A stretch of DNA of 17,046 bases from Halorhodospira sp. (GCA_007121755.1 SKJZ01000181.1:1-17046); one strand, 5' to 3'; counted from the stretch's first letter, positions 8,044-14,979 are shown. Made by a program: numbers and translations. Notes: a model not told the origin generated them from the sequence alone.

Positions 8044-8191
8044 TTACTAGCCTTACGTAAAGCATTGTCGGGGTGAAGGGCTCTACGGGGGCGTCGGCGG
8101 CATGGATGCCGCCGTCGAGCGTACAGGGATGTATTCACAGCGCCCCCCGTAGAGCCCTTCACCCCGACAATGCTTTACGTAAGGCTAGTAA
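8044..8191 (-). repeat. MITE/REP-like element with long inverted arms, copy 2
   Basis: Arms 8044-8093 and 8141-8191 are reverse complements over about 50 nt, again differing by one base (five G in the left arm against six C in the right). The core (8093-8142), read on the minus strand, contains GTGAATACATCCCTG and a hairpin (CGGCGGCAT/ATGCCGCCG, 8095-8114). It aligns with the core of the element at 3941-4102 at 40 of 51 positions. The arms share no obvious similarity with that copy. It sits between the degQ start and the 3' end of the gamma-glutamyltransferase gene, where the long hairpin could also act as a transcription barrier. No protein is encoded. Confidence 0.82.
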
Positions 8192-8211
8192 CCCACAATG
8201 TAGACCACGGG

Positions 8212-9930
8212 TCACAGGCCGAGTGACGCGCCTTCCCGCCGGTGATCCGCCGCTCCGCGGAGAAGACCGCTGCCGGGGACCACCTCGACGCCGTGCAACC
8301 CACTGTTGAGCGGAGTAATCTCAACCTTATGGCCGCGCCGGCGGAGCGCATCGGCGAGATCTTCGACCGGCGTTCCCTCTTCGAGTTCCGTCGGCCCGTT
8401 CCGGTTGACCACGTTGGGCAGCGCAATCGCCTCCTCCATGGTCAACCCCATATCGGTTAACGCCACGATACGTTGGACCACGTAACCGATAATCCGCGGC
8501 CCGCCCGGAGAACCGACGGCCCCGATCAAGCGCCCGTCTTGATCGAGCAACAGCGTCGGCGCCATCGAACTGCGCGGGCGCTTGCCGGGCTCTGGCCGGT
8601 TGGCGACGGGACGCCCCTCTTCGTCCTCCGACCGGAAGGCGAAGTCGGTCAACTGATTGTTCAGCAAGAACCCGCGGACCATAACGCGTGAGCCGAAGGC
8701 CTGCTCGATGGATGTCGTCATGGAGACGGCGTTGCCGTCGAAGTCGACCACCGACAGGTGGCTGGTGGAGGGCGCCTCCCTGTGGACCGGCTCGCCGATC
8801 AGCCATGCCGGCAATCCCGGCCACGCCTCACCCATGCTGCGCTCCGGATCGATACAGCGGGCGCGGGCGGCGAGATAGTCGGCATCGAGCAACGCCTCCA
8901 CCGGCACTGGCGTGAAGTCCGGATCGGCAAGGAATCGCTCACGGTCGGCAAAGGCCAACCGCGACGCCTCGGCCAGCAAGTGGGCACCGCCGGCGGTCCG
9001 GGTATCGAGCTCTTCGGGGTCGAATTGCTGAAGAATACCGAGGATCTGCAGGAGCGTCACGCCGCCGCTGGTGGGGGGAGGCATGCCGCAGATCCGCGCG
9101 TCCCGATACGAGCGGCACACCGGTTCGCGGCGCACTGCCCGGTATCCCGCCAGATCCTCTGCGGTCAGCGCTCCCGGGTTGTCCTCGGCATGCTGCACCG
9201 CAGCGGCAATATCCTCCGCAATGGGACCGTAGTAGAAGGCGTCGGCGCCCTCCACCGCGACCCGCTCCAGCACCGCAGCGAACTCCGGATTGCGTAGCTG
9301 GTACCCGACCGGCAGTGGTTCCCCGGACTCGGTGTAGAAGTAGGAATGCGCCGCGGGATAAGTATCCAAATGGCTGTCCGCGCCGATGAGCCGGTGCAGC
9401 CTGGGACTGACGGGAAAGCCGTTTCGCGCGAGTTCAATGGCCGGTTCGAATAGGGCATCCCAGGGCAACGCCCCGTGGTCAGCGTGGAGGTCCTCCAACA
9501 TGCGTAACAGGCCGGGCACGCCGACCGCCCGCCCCCCGACCACCGCGCGTCGGTAGCCGATGGTATCCCCAGTGTCATCGACGAAGAGATCGGAATCCAC
9601 CCCGTCCGGCGCGGTCTCCCGGCCGTCATACGCAACAATACCACCAGCTTCGCCTGAGTAGTGCAGCGCAAACCCACCCCCGCCGATCCCGCTGGACTGG
9701 GGCTCCACCAAGTTCAACACCATCTGGGCCGCGATGGCCGCGTCCGCGGCGCTGCCACCGGACGCCAGCATCTCGCGTCCGGCCTCGGCCGCCAGTGGAT
9801 TGGCCGCCACGACCATCGCCCCCTCGGCCTCGGCGGCCCCCGGATGGTCCGCGCCGTAACGATCGGCGGCGGCGCAACCGGCTAGAACGGCTGGAAACAG
9901 GATGAGTGCAATAGCGCGGCGCATGGACAT
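8212..9930 (-). CDS. ggt: Gamma-glutamyltransferase, predicted lipoprotein
   Basis: This Ntn-type hydrolase cleaves gamma-glutamyl bonds of glutathione and related amides in the periplasm and self-processes into two subunits. The nucleophile is the Thr in STSHLSVVD (Thr389 from this start), the expected autocleavage point; SPGGPRIIGYV matches the conserved SPGG oxyanion segment and NQLTDF the substrate loop. Residues 1-19 look like a lipoprotein signal with lipobox LAGC (Cys19), which is unusual next to the soluble E. coli enzyme and suggests membrane tethering. Three ATGs cluster at 9936, 9930 and 9924. GGGGAGG lies 8 nt before the 9930 ATG but only 2 nt before 9936, so 9930 is preferred. 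The upstream neighbour is a tetraheme cytochrome, separated by a strong hairpin, so it is probably a separate unit. In sulfur oxidizers it might recycle glutathione or glutathione amide, but that is inference. Confidence 0.93.
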   Translation of the reverse strand: MSMRRAIALILFPAVLAGCAAADRYGADHPGAAEAEGAMVVAANPLAAEAGREMLASGGSAADAAIAAQMVLNLVEPQSSGIGGGGFALHYSGEAGGIVAYDGRETAPDGVDSDLFVDDTGDTIGYRRAVVGGRAVGVPGLLRMLEDLHADHGALPWDALFEPAIELARNGFPVSPRLHRLIGADSHLDTYPAAHSYFYTESGEPLPVGYQLRNPEFAAVLERVAVEGADAFYYGPIAEDIAAAVQHAEDNPGALTAEDLAGYRAVRREPVCRSYRDARICGMPPPTSGGVTLLQILGILQQFDPEELDTRTAGGAHLLAEASRLAFADRERFLADPDFTPVPVEALLDADYLAARARCIDPERSMGEAWPGLPAWLIGEPVHREAPSTSHLSVVDFDGNAVSMTTSIEQAFGSRVMVRGFLLNNQLTDFAFRSEDEEGRPVANRPEPGKRPRSSMAPTLLLDQDGRLIGAVGSPGGPRIIGYVVQRIVALTDMGLTMEEAIALPNVVNRNGPTELEEGTPVEDLADALRRRGHKVEITPLNSGLHGVEVVPGSGLLRGAADHRREGASLGL

Positions 9931-9985
9931 GGGCATAACCTCCCCAGGGCCATTCTACGCACCACCGGCGATAGCGGAATAGGCC

Positions 9986-10012
9986 GCAAGCCGGGGGGCG
10001 CCCCCGGCTTGC
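9986..10012 (-). terminator. Strong GC hairpin downstream of the tetraheme cytochrome gene
   Basis: A perfect 12-bp inverted repeat (GCAAGCCGGGGG at 9986-9997 pairing with 10001-10012) with a 3-nt loop lies 11 nt after the stop of the cytochrome gene. No T-run follows on the minus strand, so it may act as a weak terminator or as an mRNA 3'-end stabiliser. Confidence 0.55.
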
Positions 10013-10022
10013 GTTCGGGATA

Positions 10023-10595
10023 TCAGAAATCGAACGACGGGGCCGGACGCTTATGAGCTACGCCTTCATGGCACTCGATGCAGGTCTCGCCGTCCTCTTT
10101 GGCCTGCTGGTGCTGATTCCGTCCACGCCGACTCTGGACCTCGAGATTCATGGCCTCGGCAGTGTGGCAACTCCGGCAAGTAGCCGAATCGGTCCGGACC
10201 AGCCAGTCCTGGACCTTTTCGGCCAAGTACTCACGCCGCTCATCATACTTCTCCCGAGTGTCGATCGTACCTCTGATCTGATGCCAGACATCGGACGAGG
10301 CGCGCACCTTGGCAACCATCTTGGGGAAAAATGCATCGGGCACATGGCAATCGGCACACCCCGCCCGCTGTCCGGACGCGTTGCTATAGTGATCGCTTTC
10401 ACGCCACTCATCAGCCGCCCACTCCATCGTGTGGCAGGAGGTACAAAACTCCGAGGTGTTCGTATACTCCACAGCAGCATTGAACGACACGGTGCCGAGC
10501 ACCCCGACAACAATACCGATGGCGGCCACGGTCAAAACCGCGAAGCGTACGGAGCGAACCGCCAAACGGTCCCAAAAGCCTTTAATCAAACTCAT
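10023..10595 (-). CDS. NapC/NirT-family membrane-anchored tetraheme cytochrome c
   Basis: The 190-residue product has one N-terminal membrane helix (about 16-37) and four CxxCH heme sites (51-55, 80-84, 140-144, 172-176). This is the size and layout of NapC/NirT/NrfH quinol dehydrogenases, which pass electrons between the quinone pool and periplasmic redox enzymes. The ATG at 10595 has a GAGGGAG ribosome site. No nap, nir or nrf reductase gene is next to it. It lies just downstream of fccB in the same direction but behind a terminator-like hairpin, so a link to sulfide oxidation (electron transfer to or from quinones) is possible but unproven. The C-terminal part after the last heme is short (PAPSFDF end). 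The subfamily (NapC, NrfH, CymA-like) cannot be told by eye. Confidence 0.88.
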   Translation of the reverse strand: MSLIKGFWDRLAVRSVRFAVLTVAAIGIVVGVLGTVSFNAAVEYTNTSEFCTSCHTMEWAADEWRESDHYSNASGQRAGCADCHVPDAFFPKMVAKVRASSDVWHQIRGTIDTREKYDERREYLAEKVQDWLVRTDSATCRSCHTAEAMNLEVQSRRGRNQHQQAKEDGETCIECHEGVAHKRPAPSFDF

Positions 10596-10741
10596 TACCC
10601 GATGCTCCCTCGTGCTCCCCGCCGCCAGTTACGCCAGCCGAGACCTACTTTAATAAGATTACAAAGCGTAAAGAACCACTGAAAGCCGCCCCTTGCGGCC
10701 GACCTTCTACACCCAGCTGAATAAGAGAAAACGCATCAAGG

Positions 10742-10768
10742 AGGTGGGCGGACCGCGCCCGCCCACCT
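10742..10768 (-). terminator. Hairpin terminator of the fcc unit
   Basis: A perfect 10-bp stem (AGGTGGGCGG at 10742-10751 with CCGCCCACCT at 10759-10768) and a 7-nt loop lies 17 nt past the fccB stop. A T-rich stretch (GTTTTCTCTTATT) begins about 10 nt further on the minus strand. It fits a Rho-independent-like terminator that would separate the fcc genes from the tetraheme cytochrome gene. Confidence 0.6.
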
Positions 10769-10785
10769 AACAGCGATCTCGCCGT

Positions 10786-12078
10786 TTAGCCGAAGATCTC
10801 TGCTACCAGGTTGTTGTACCAGCTCTCCGCGTAGAGTACTTCCCGCTCGAAGAACTCGTCCGGAGCGTCCGCCGGGGACAGGCCGCTGGAGACGACGCCG
10901 ATGTTGGCATCATCGCCTCTGCCCTCAAGACGGTAGACAGCCGCAACCGAGAAGGCGTGATCGGGCCGGCCGAAGCTGTAGCAGGTGTTGACATAGGACG
11001 GGCGCGGCGGTTCCCGGCCCTCCAGCTTGGCCGCAACGGCGGCCGCGGCGACCTTGGCCTGCGAGCTGGCCGCGTACCCCGACTTCGGCATCGGACTGGC
11101 AATACAGGCATCCCCGATAACGTGGACATTCTCCATGACGCGGGACTCGAAGGTCGCCTGCATCACCGGGCACCAGCCGGAGCTGTCGACCAGCCCGGAG
11201 TCTTGGGCGATCTTCCCGGCCTTCTGCGGCGGAATGATGTTGGCCACGGCGGCGTCGAACTCATCGAACTCGGTGAGCACCTTCATATTGCCGGGATCGA
11301 CGGCGCGTACGCCACCCGCGGTCTCGGCGGCCGGGAGCCACTCGATCATACCGTCGTAGAAACGGCCCCAGGCCTGCTCGAAGAGCCCCTGTTTGGAGAA
11401 GGCGTCCTTGGCATCGATCACCAACACCTTGGAACGCGGCTTGTTCTCCTTCAGGTAGTTGGCGATCAGACACGTCCGCTCGTACGGGCCGGGCGGGCAC
11501 CGGAACGGGTTGGGAGGCGGCGCGATGACCACGGTACCGCCGTCGGGCATCGCCTCCAACTGCTTGCGGAGCAGGCCGGTGGTACCGGGGCCGGCCTTCC
11601 AGGCGTGCGGCATCGCCTCTGTGGCCGCCTCATCGTAGCCGTCGATAGCGCCCCATTGGAAATCGATACCCGGCGAGACGATGCAGCGATCGAAGCCGTA
11701 GCGGTCGCCCTCGGCGGTGTGGACCTGCCGCGCATCGCCGTCGATCCCGGTAGCGGTGCCGTAGACCACTTTGACACCGGCCGCGCGCAGTCCGTCGTAA
11801 CCGTGGCCGATACTATCGAGGCTACGCACCCCACCGATCACCAGGTTGCTGAAGTAGCAAGTGTAGTGCGTCTTCTCATTGGTAATCAGTGTGACATCGA
11901 GATCGGGGCCGTAGTGCTTCAAGTAGCGGGCGGCCGTGGCACCACCGGTGCCGCCGCCGACCACCACAACCTTACCGCCCGAGCGCGCGTGGGCCATCCC
12001 GGCGGTCATTGAAATCCCTGTGGCCATGCCGGTGAGGCCGGCCGTCTTGAGAAAGTTTCGGCGATTCATGCCTGCCAT
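10786..12078 (-). CDS. fccB: Flavocytochrome c sulfide dehydrogenase, flavoprotein subunit
   Basis: FccB oxidizes sulfide to sulfane sulfur in the periplasm and passes electrons through FccA to cytochrome c. The 430-residue product starts with a twin-arginine signal (NRRNFLK at 5-11), as expected for export of a folded FAD protein. The dinucleotide-binding motif VVVVGGGTGGATAARY spans 37-52. Cys74 in HYTCYFSN matches the cysteine that binds FAD covalently in the Allochromatium enzyme. Cys194 (PFRCPPGPYER) and Cys366 (NTCYSF) lie at the right spacing to be the redox-active disulfide (161/337 there). The ATG at 12078 has GGAGGAG about 8 nt upstream. fccA ends 44 nt before this start, so the two form an operon. 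All key residues seem present, so an active enzyme is expected. Confidence 0.96.
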   Translation of the reverse strand: MAGMNRRNFLKTAGLTGMATGISMTAGMAHARSGGKVVVVGGGTGGATAARYLKHYGPDLDVTLITNEKTHYTCYFSNLVIGGVRSLDSIGHGYDGLRAAGVKVVYGTATGIDGDARQVHTAEGDRYGFDRCIVSPGIDFQWGAIDGYDEAATEAMPHAWKAGPGTTGLLRKQLEAMPDGGTVVIAPPPNPFRCPPGPYERTCLIANYLKENKPRSKVLVIDAKDAFSKQGLFEQAWGRFYDGMIEWLPAAETAGGVRAVDPGNMKVLTEFDEFDAAVANIIPPQKAGKIAQDSGLVDSSGWCPVMQATFESRVMENVHVIGDACIASPMPKSGYAASSQAKVAAAAVAAKLEGREPPRPSYVNTCYSFGRPDHAFSVAAVYRLEGRGDDANIGVVSSGLSPADAPDEFFEREVLYAESWYNNLVAEIFG

Positions 12079-12122
12079 TGTCTGTCTCCTCCGTATCCGG
12101 TAACGATCTTTTTATTCCGCGC

Positions 12123-12746
12123 TTACTCGTAAAGCGCGGGATCTTGTTGACTGCCGTAGAAGTGCGCAAGCGCGCGAATGTCCTCCGCCATCTGGCTGCG
12201 GCTGCGCTCCTCGGCGAAATCACGCAACCGCCCGCCCTTACCGCGGGGGATCGGCCGCTCGTACCGGAAGTAGTCGATCATGGTGTACTCGAGGTAGGGG
12301 ATCCACTGCCCGGCGATCCGGGGCAAGTCTTCCTCGTAGGCCGCACCGTTGTTCTCGTGGCACGCGGCGCAGTGCTCCTCATGCACCTCGCCGCCGCGAG
12401 CCGCCAGCGCGGAATCGTAGTCCTGCTGGGCCGGGCGGTAAGTCTGCTCGGCGAAGAAGTCCGCCATCTTGCGGATCTCGACATCGCTGTAGCCGCCTCC
12501 GTGGCGGTCCATGACCGTGCCCGGCAGACTGTTGTCACGATACCCCTCCATCGCGAGGATGAACGCACCGCGTGGCATACCGGCGATAGTCGGGGTAGCC
12601 GGGCCCACGCTCTGCCCGTTGGGGCCGTGACACCCGAGACAAGTGAAGGCGAGCATCTCGGGATCAGGGTCAGCCATGGCGGCCGACATACCGCCGACCA
12701 TCAGACCCGCCAACAAACCTGCTTGTATTGTTTTTTTCATCGTCAT
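12123..12746 (-). CDS. fccA: Flavocytochrome c sulfide dehydrogenase, diheme cytochrome subunit
   Basis: The 207-residue product has a signal peptide (about 1-25, ending SAAMA) and two class I cytochrome domains with heme sites CLGCH (36-40) and CAACH (126-130), the typical layout of diheme FccA. It accepts electrons from the FAD of FccB. The start is the ATG at 12746, directly after a GGAGGAGGAG ribosome site; a second ATG at 12740 is also possible, and an in-frame TTG at 12767 would place the ribosome site inside the gene. It lies between tusA and fccB in the same direction. Diheme rather than monoheme FccA fits purple-sulfur-type enzymes. Confidence 0.94.
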   Translation of the reverse strand: MTMKKTIQAGLLAGLMVGGMSAAMADPDPEMLAFTCLGCHGPNGQSVGPATPTIAGMPRGAFILAMEGYRDNSLPGTVMDRHGGGYSDVEIRKMADFFAEQTYRPAQQDYDSALAARGGEVHEEHCAACHENNGAAYEEDLPRIAGQWIPYLEYTMIDYFRYERPIPRGKGGRLRDFAEERSRSQMAEDIRALAHFYGSQQDPALYE

Positions 12747-12782
12747 TTTTCTCCTCCTCCTCGGCAAAAACCTAACACCGGT

Positions 12783-13013
12783 TTACGCGCGCTTCAGCCA
12801 AAAGTGGTACTTCCCTCCTTCTTCTTTTTGTTCCAGAAGCGCGTGTCCGGTCTGCTTGCTGAAGGACTCAAAGTCCTTCACTGAACCAGGATCCGTGGCT
12901 ACTACGTACAGCACCTCGCCGGCGTTCATCGTCGCGAGGGTCTTCTTCGCCTTGAGAATGGGCAGGGGGCAGTTCAGCCCGGTGGCGTCCAGCTCCTGGT
13001 CTTGATTCGGCAT
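12783..13013 (-). CDS. tusA: TusA-family sulfur carrier protein
   Basis: This 76-residue protein has the classic TusA signature DATGLNCPLPILKAKK with the persulfide-carrying Cys15. TusA receives sulfane sulfur from a rhodanese or desulfurase and delivers it in the cytoplasm. In Dsr-type sulfur oxidizers it feeds DsrEFH/DsrC and is often encoded near dsr genes. The ATG at 13013 has GGAGGAG 7-8 nt upstream. It lies 36 nt upstream of fccA and 105 nt downstream of a 66-residue gene, so co-transcription with these is likely. Neither rhd nor dsrE2, its frequent partners, is adjacent here. Confidence 0.95.
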   Translation of the reverse strand: MPNQDQELDATGLNCPLPILKAKKTLATMNAGEVLYVVATDPGSVKDFESFSKQTGHALLEQKEEGGKYHFWLKRA

Positions 13014-13118
13014 TCGTTGTCTCCTCCAAGTTATTCGAAAAGCGGCGCCGCCGGACGAGCCAGCCGACGGCAGCCCGTCCGCTTGCGTCCGATGACGTGC
13101 AAGAAAGTGGTATCCACG

Positions 13119-13319
13119 CTAGGCGGACCCCATCCAGGCGGAGCTGCCGTCGGTCTTACCCGCTTGACCATCGGCGTAGCCGGCCTCGTACGGTTCGGTG
13201 ACGCGTTGCTCTTCACGCTTGGGGTTGTGCAGATAACCCCCCATCCAACCCTGGACGTACTCGGGGTTGACCCCTTTTTGCTCCAAGTCACGCACGGTCT
13301 CGTAATACTTCATATCCAT
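13119..13319 (-). CDS. Small 66-residue protein of the tusA-fcc unit
   Basis: The ATG at 13319 is preceded by GGAGG with 7-nt spacing, and the gene runs in the same direction as tusA-fccAB. The product is hydrophilic and Gly/Tyr rich: an N-terminal helix (MKYYETVRDLEQKG), a central GWMGGYLHNPKREEQR and a second YEAGYADGQAG. The paired aromatic-Gly motifs (GWxxGY, GYxxG) recall ribosome modulation factor (RMF)-like proteins, but this is only a resemblance. There is no signal peptide, membrane helix or cysteine. The function is unknown; the context suggests a cytoplasmic accessory or regulator tied to sulfur oxidation. Confidence 0.7.
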   Translation of the reverse strand: MDMKYYETVRDLEQKGVNPEYVQGWMGGYLHNPKREEQRVTEPYEAGYADGQAGKTDGSSAWMGSA

Positions 13320-13342
13320 TCACCGACCTCCGTTATATGTTT

Positions 13343-13464
13343 ACGCGCCCCGCGGCGCGTTCTACATGAATCCGCGGGCTCCACGATTGGTTTTCCAATT
13401 CGGTCAAGCATGTCCACTCGCCGACAGGTCGCACAATCAGCCTGAAGGGAGACCCCGCACGGGG
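13343..13464. promoter_or_regulatory. Hairpin-rich leader upstream of the 66-aa/tusA/fcc unit
   Basis: The 189-nt space 13320-13508 is packed with inverted repeats. They include ACGCGCC/GGCGCGT (13343-13360, 4-nt loop), ATTGG/CCAAT (13386-13399, loop TTTT) and CCCCG/CGGGG (13453-13464, 2-nt loop). The palindrome at 13466-13487, listed separately, directly abuts the last of these. The first hairpin sits just upstream of the ribosome-binding site of the 66-residue gene. No strong -35/-10 pair was found (TTGACC on the minus strand near 13405 has no good -10). It may be a structured 5' leader or a processed intercistronic region. Confidence 0.45.
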
Positions 13465-13465
13465 C

Positions 13466-13487
13466 GCATATCCCGAACGGGATATGC
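13466..13487 (-). repeat. Palindromic stem-loop element, copy A
   Basis: A perfect 9-bp inverted repeat (GCATATCCC, with its complement GGGATATGC) encloses a 4-nt loop. Its inner 18 nt match the palindrome at 15142-15159 at 15 of 18 positions. The likeness continues on one side (GCCCSGTGCG on the minus strand) to about 35 nt with one 3-nt gap. It lies about 148 nt before the start codon of the 66-residue gene and 22 nt after the stop of the cassette gene at 13509. It could be an operator or an RNA hairpin. Confidence 0.65.
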
Positions 13488-13508
13488 TTAGAAGTTGGAC
13501 GAATCGCT

Positions 13509-14069
13509 TCAAGAAGATGCTCCGGGCATGACATTCTCGAGCAAACCGACGATGCCCGACCGCAATTCAGCCACGAACTCGGGTCCGTCAACCTCGGCCA
13601 GCCGGGCGTGAAGCCACGTATCCCGATCGTGTCCACACGCCTCGCAGGCGCATGCGGCCAACATGTTATAGCTCGGAAAACCGGGATCTTCGCTCTGGTA
13701 AGCGATGGTCGCGTAAACCGGCAGACGCTCGCCGACCAGGGAGACAAAGTCGTTCGCCGCCCCGGGCACGCCCGCATTCTCTTCAATGCCGTCGGCCAAG
13801 CGGTGAATCATACCCTCCACCAAGCGCCGGCGGACATCGTGATCGACGCCACGCAGCCACGCTACGCGGTCCGTAAACTGGACCGCGAAAATCAACAACT
13901 CCCGGACCAGACCTAAATGCCCCCCGGCACGGTCGGTCACGGGGCCGTCCTCGGAGAGATTCCGCACCGTCTGGCTCGCTACCCGCCACGCCCGCATGGC
14001 CGCCGCGGCGCCCACCTCTTCAGGCGCCCGCTCACGGCTGTTACGGAACCAGTGGGTCTTTGCCCTCAT
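13509..14069 (-). CDS. Unknown helical protein with CxCxxCxH cluster, third gene of Cas6-like cassette
   Basis: This 186-residue product was not recognised. Its ATG (14069) overlaps the stop of the Cas6-like gene as ATGA, which indicates translational coupling and supports this start although the ribosome site is weak. It appears mostly alpha-helical and soluble, with no signal peptide or membrane helix. Residues 140-147 read CACEACGH (Cys140, Cys142, Cys145, His147), followed by DRDTW; this could bind zinc or an iron-sulfur cluster. The N-terminal 24 residues are basic and the rest acidic. The size and helical look recall TorD-type chaperones, but their sequence hallmarks were not seen. Its tight linkage with the Cas6-like protein suggests a joint function, possibly a partner or regulator. 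Confidence 0.75.
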   Translation of the reverse strand: MRAKTHWFRNSRERAPEEVGAAAAMRAWRVASQTVRNLSEDGPVTDRAGGHLGLVRELLIFAVQFTDRVAWLRGVDHDVRRRLVEGMIHRLADGIEENAGVPGAANDFVSLVGERLPVYATIAYQSEDPGFPSYNMLAACACEACGHDRDTWLHARLAEVDGPEFVAELRSGIVGLLENVMPGASS

Positions 14070-14725
14070 ACCGGGGATACCGATTTATGCGGGATAAAGA
14101 GGCCGCAACCGAAGTGACGGCCCTCTCCGAGCCCGCGGGACTGGACGACCAACCCCGCATCCGCTCCCATCCCGTCGATCAGGAGGCTGCGCACCGTCAG
14201 CGCCCCGCCCGGAGTGCCCAGGCGCTCGGCCCTGCCACAAAGCATGCGCCGCGGCTCCACGCCCATCCCGCGAAGCTGTTCGTGGGCGGCGGCCAGGAAC
14301 TCATCCTCGCTTTCGTCCGCCTTCCCCGCCACCCGGTGAGCGTAGAGAGGCTCGGCCGCGAGCAGCTCCACCACCCGCGGCCGGCCCAGCTTAAGTTCGG
14401 CGCAGCCCACGCTCAATTCCGCGCCGGCGAGCGCCGCGACCGCCTCCCGCGAGGCGTTAGGCACGCGCAGCGCCAGCCTGACCCGACGAGAGACGTGGAT
14501 AACGTCACCTTGACCGCGGCACCACCCGTTCCCGGACAGCGGCACGTGCAGCATGCGGACACCGGTGCGCAACGGATCGGCCCGCTCAGCCAGGAGCGGC
14601 GCCAACGCCTCCGCTAAAGGCACGCAGTAGTCGGAAGGTAGAATCCGCCCCTCCAGGGGGAAACAGACATCCACCGCCTCGGCACGGGCGGCCGGGGGCT
14701 TCGGCTCGTCATCCTCCCACAACAT
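14066..14725 (-). CDS. Cas6/Cmx6-like RNA endoribonuclease homolog, orphan
   Basis: The 219-residue product matches the Cas6 subfamily known as Cmx6 (type I-MYXAN) by eye. It opens with VDVCFPLEGRILPSDYCVPL and has MLHVPLSG (His60, a candidate catalytic residue). The SRRVRLALRVP and LKLGRPRVVEL strands follow, and it ends with the Cas6 glycine-rich loop GLGEGRHFGCGLFIP (198-212). Cas6 enzymes bind a hairpin in CRISPR precursor RNA and cut at its base. Here there is no CRISPR array and no other cas gene, and the neighbours are sulfur-oxidation genes. The ATG at 14725 lies 3 nt after the previous stop with GGAGGG about 10 nt upstream; the stop overlaps the next gene as ATGA. It may process another hairpin RNA, for example the stem-loops flanking this cassette, or be a non-cutting RNA binder. 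The family call rests on motif recognition only. Confidence 0.8.
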   Translation of the reverse strand: MLWEDDEPKPPAARAEAVDVCFPLEGRILPSDYCVPLAEALAPLLAERADPLRTGVRMLHVPLSGNGWCRGQGDVIHVSRRVRLALRVPNASREAVAALAGAELSVGCAELKLGRPRVVELLAAEPLYAHRVAGKADESEDEFLAAAHEQLRGMGVEPRRMLCGRAERLGTPGGALTVRSLLIDGMGADAGLVVQSRGLGEGRHFGCGLFIPHKSVSPV

Positions 14726-14728
14726 GCT

Positions 14729-14947
14729 TTAGTCGCCCTCCGGTTGCTGTTCGGCCCACTCCACGAGCAGGCCGGCGAACTCCCGCGCCGCGTCCGGGGC
14801 AAATTCCACATCAGTGAACCGGCGGCCCTGGCGGATACGCATGCGGAGCAGCGCCGCCCCCCCAGCCCGGCTAACCTCTTGAAGCGTCAATTCGGCGCCC
14901 CAAGCGGCATCCAACCGGCCCAGATCATTGACCCTGTCTTCTGACAA
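14729..14947 (-). CDS. Small 72-residue protein, first gene of Cas6-like cassette
   Basis: The frame is open to 15196, but the part beyond 15004 reads as non-coding (rare codons, basic run). Two starts are possible: an ATG at 15004 without ribosome site, lying in a promoter-like AT-rich stretch, or the TTG at 14947, which has GAGGA six nt upstream and is preferred. The product has a strand-rich pattern (ELTLQEVSRAGGAALLRMRIRQGRRFTDVEF) and a C-terminal helix (AAREFAGLLVEWAEQ), so it is probably a small alpha/beta cytoplasmic protein. It is followed after 3 nt by the Cas6-like gene. No function was recognised. Confidence 0.6.
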   Translation of the reverse strand: MSEDRVNDLGRLDAAWGAELTLQEVSRAGGAALLRMRIRQGRRFTDVEFAPDAAREFAGLLVEWAEQQPEGD

Positions 14948-14979
14948 ACCCGTTCCTCGTACCGCCAGTATCGTGCCGT

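Noticed and set aside
10621..10680. FNR-like site (TTGTA-N4-TATTAA on the minus strand) before the tetraheme cytochrome gene.
   Set aside because: Too many mismatches to TTGAT-N4-ATCAA, and no matching promoter could be placed.
13310..13534. A 74-codon frame (ATG at 13534) with CxxC-x7-CxxC, overlapping both neighbouring genes, which looks like a small zinc-ribbon protein.
   Set aside because: GC at third codon positions is only about 56 percent with rare codons (AGA, ATA, CGA, GGA), there is no clear ribosome site, and its HIPFGI segment comes from the palindrome that also occurs in non-coding DNA at 15142. It remains the best unlisted candidate gene; conservation in relatives would decide.
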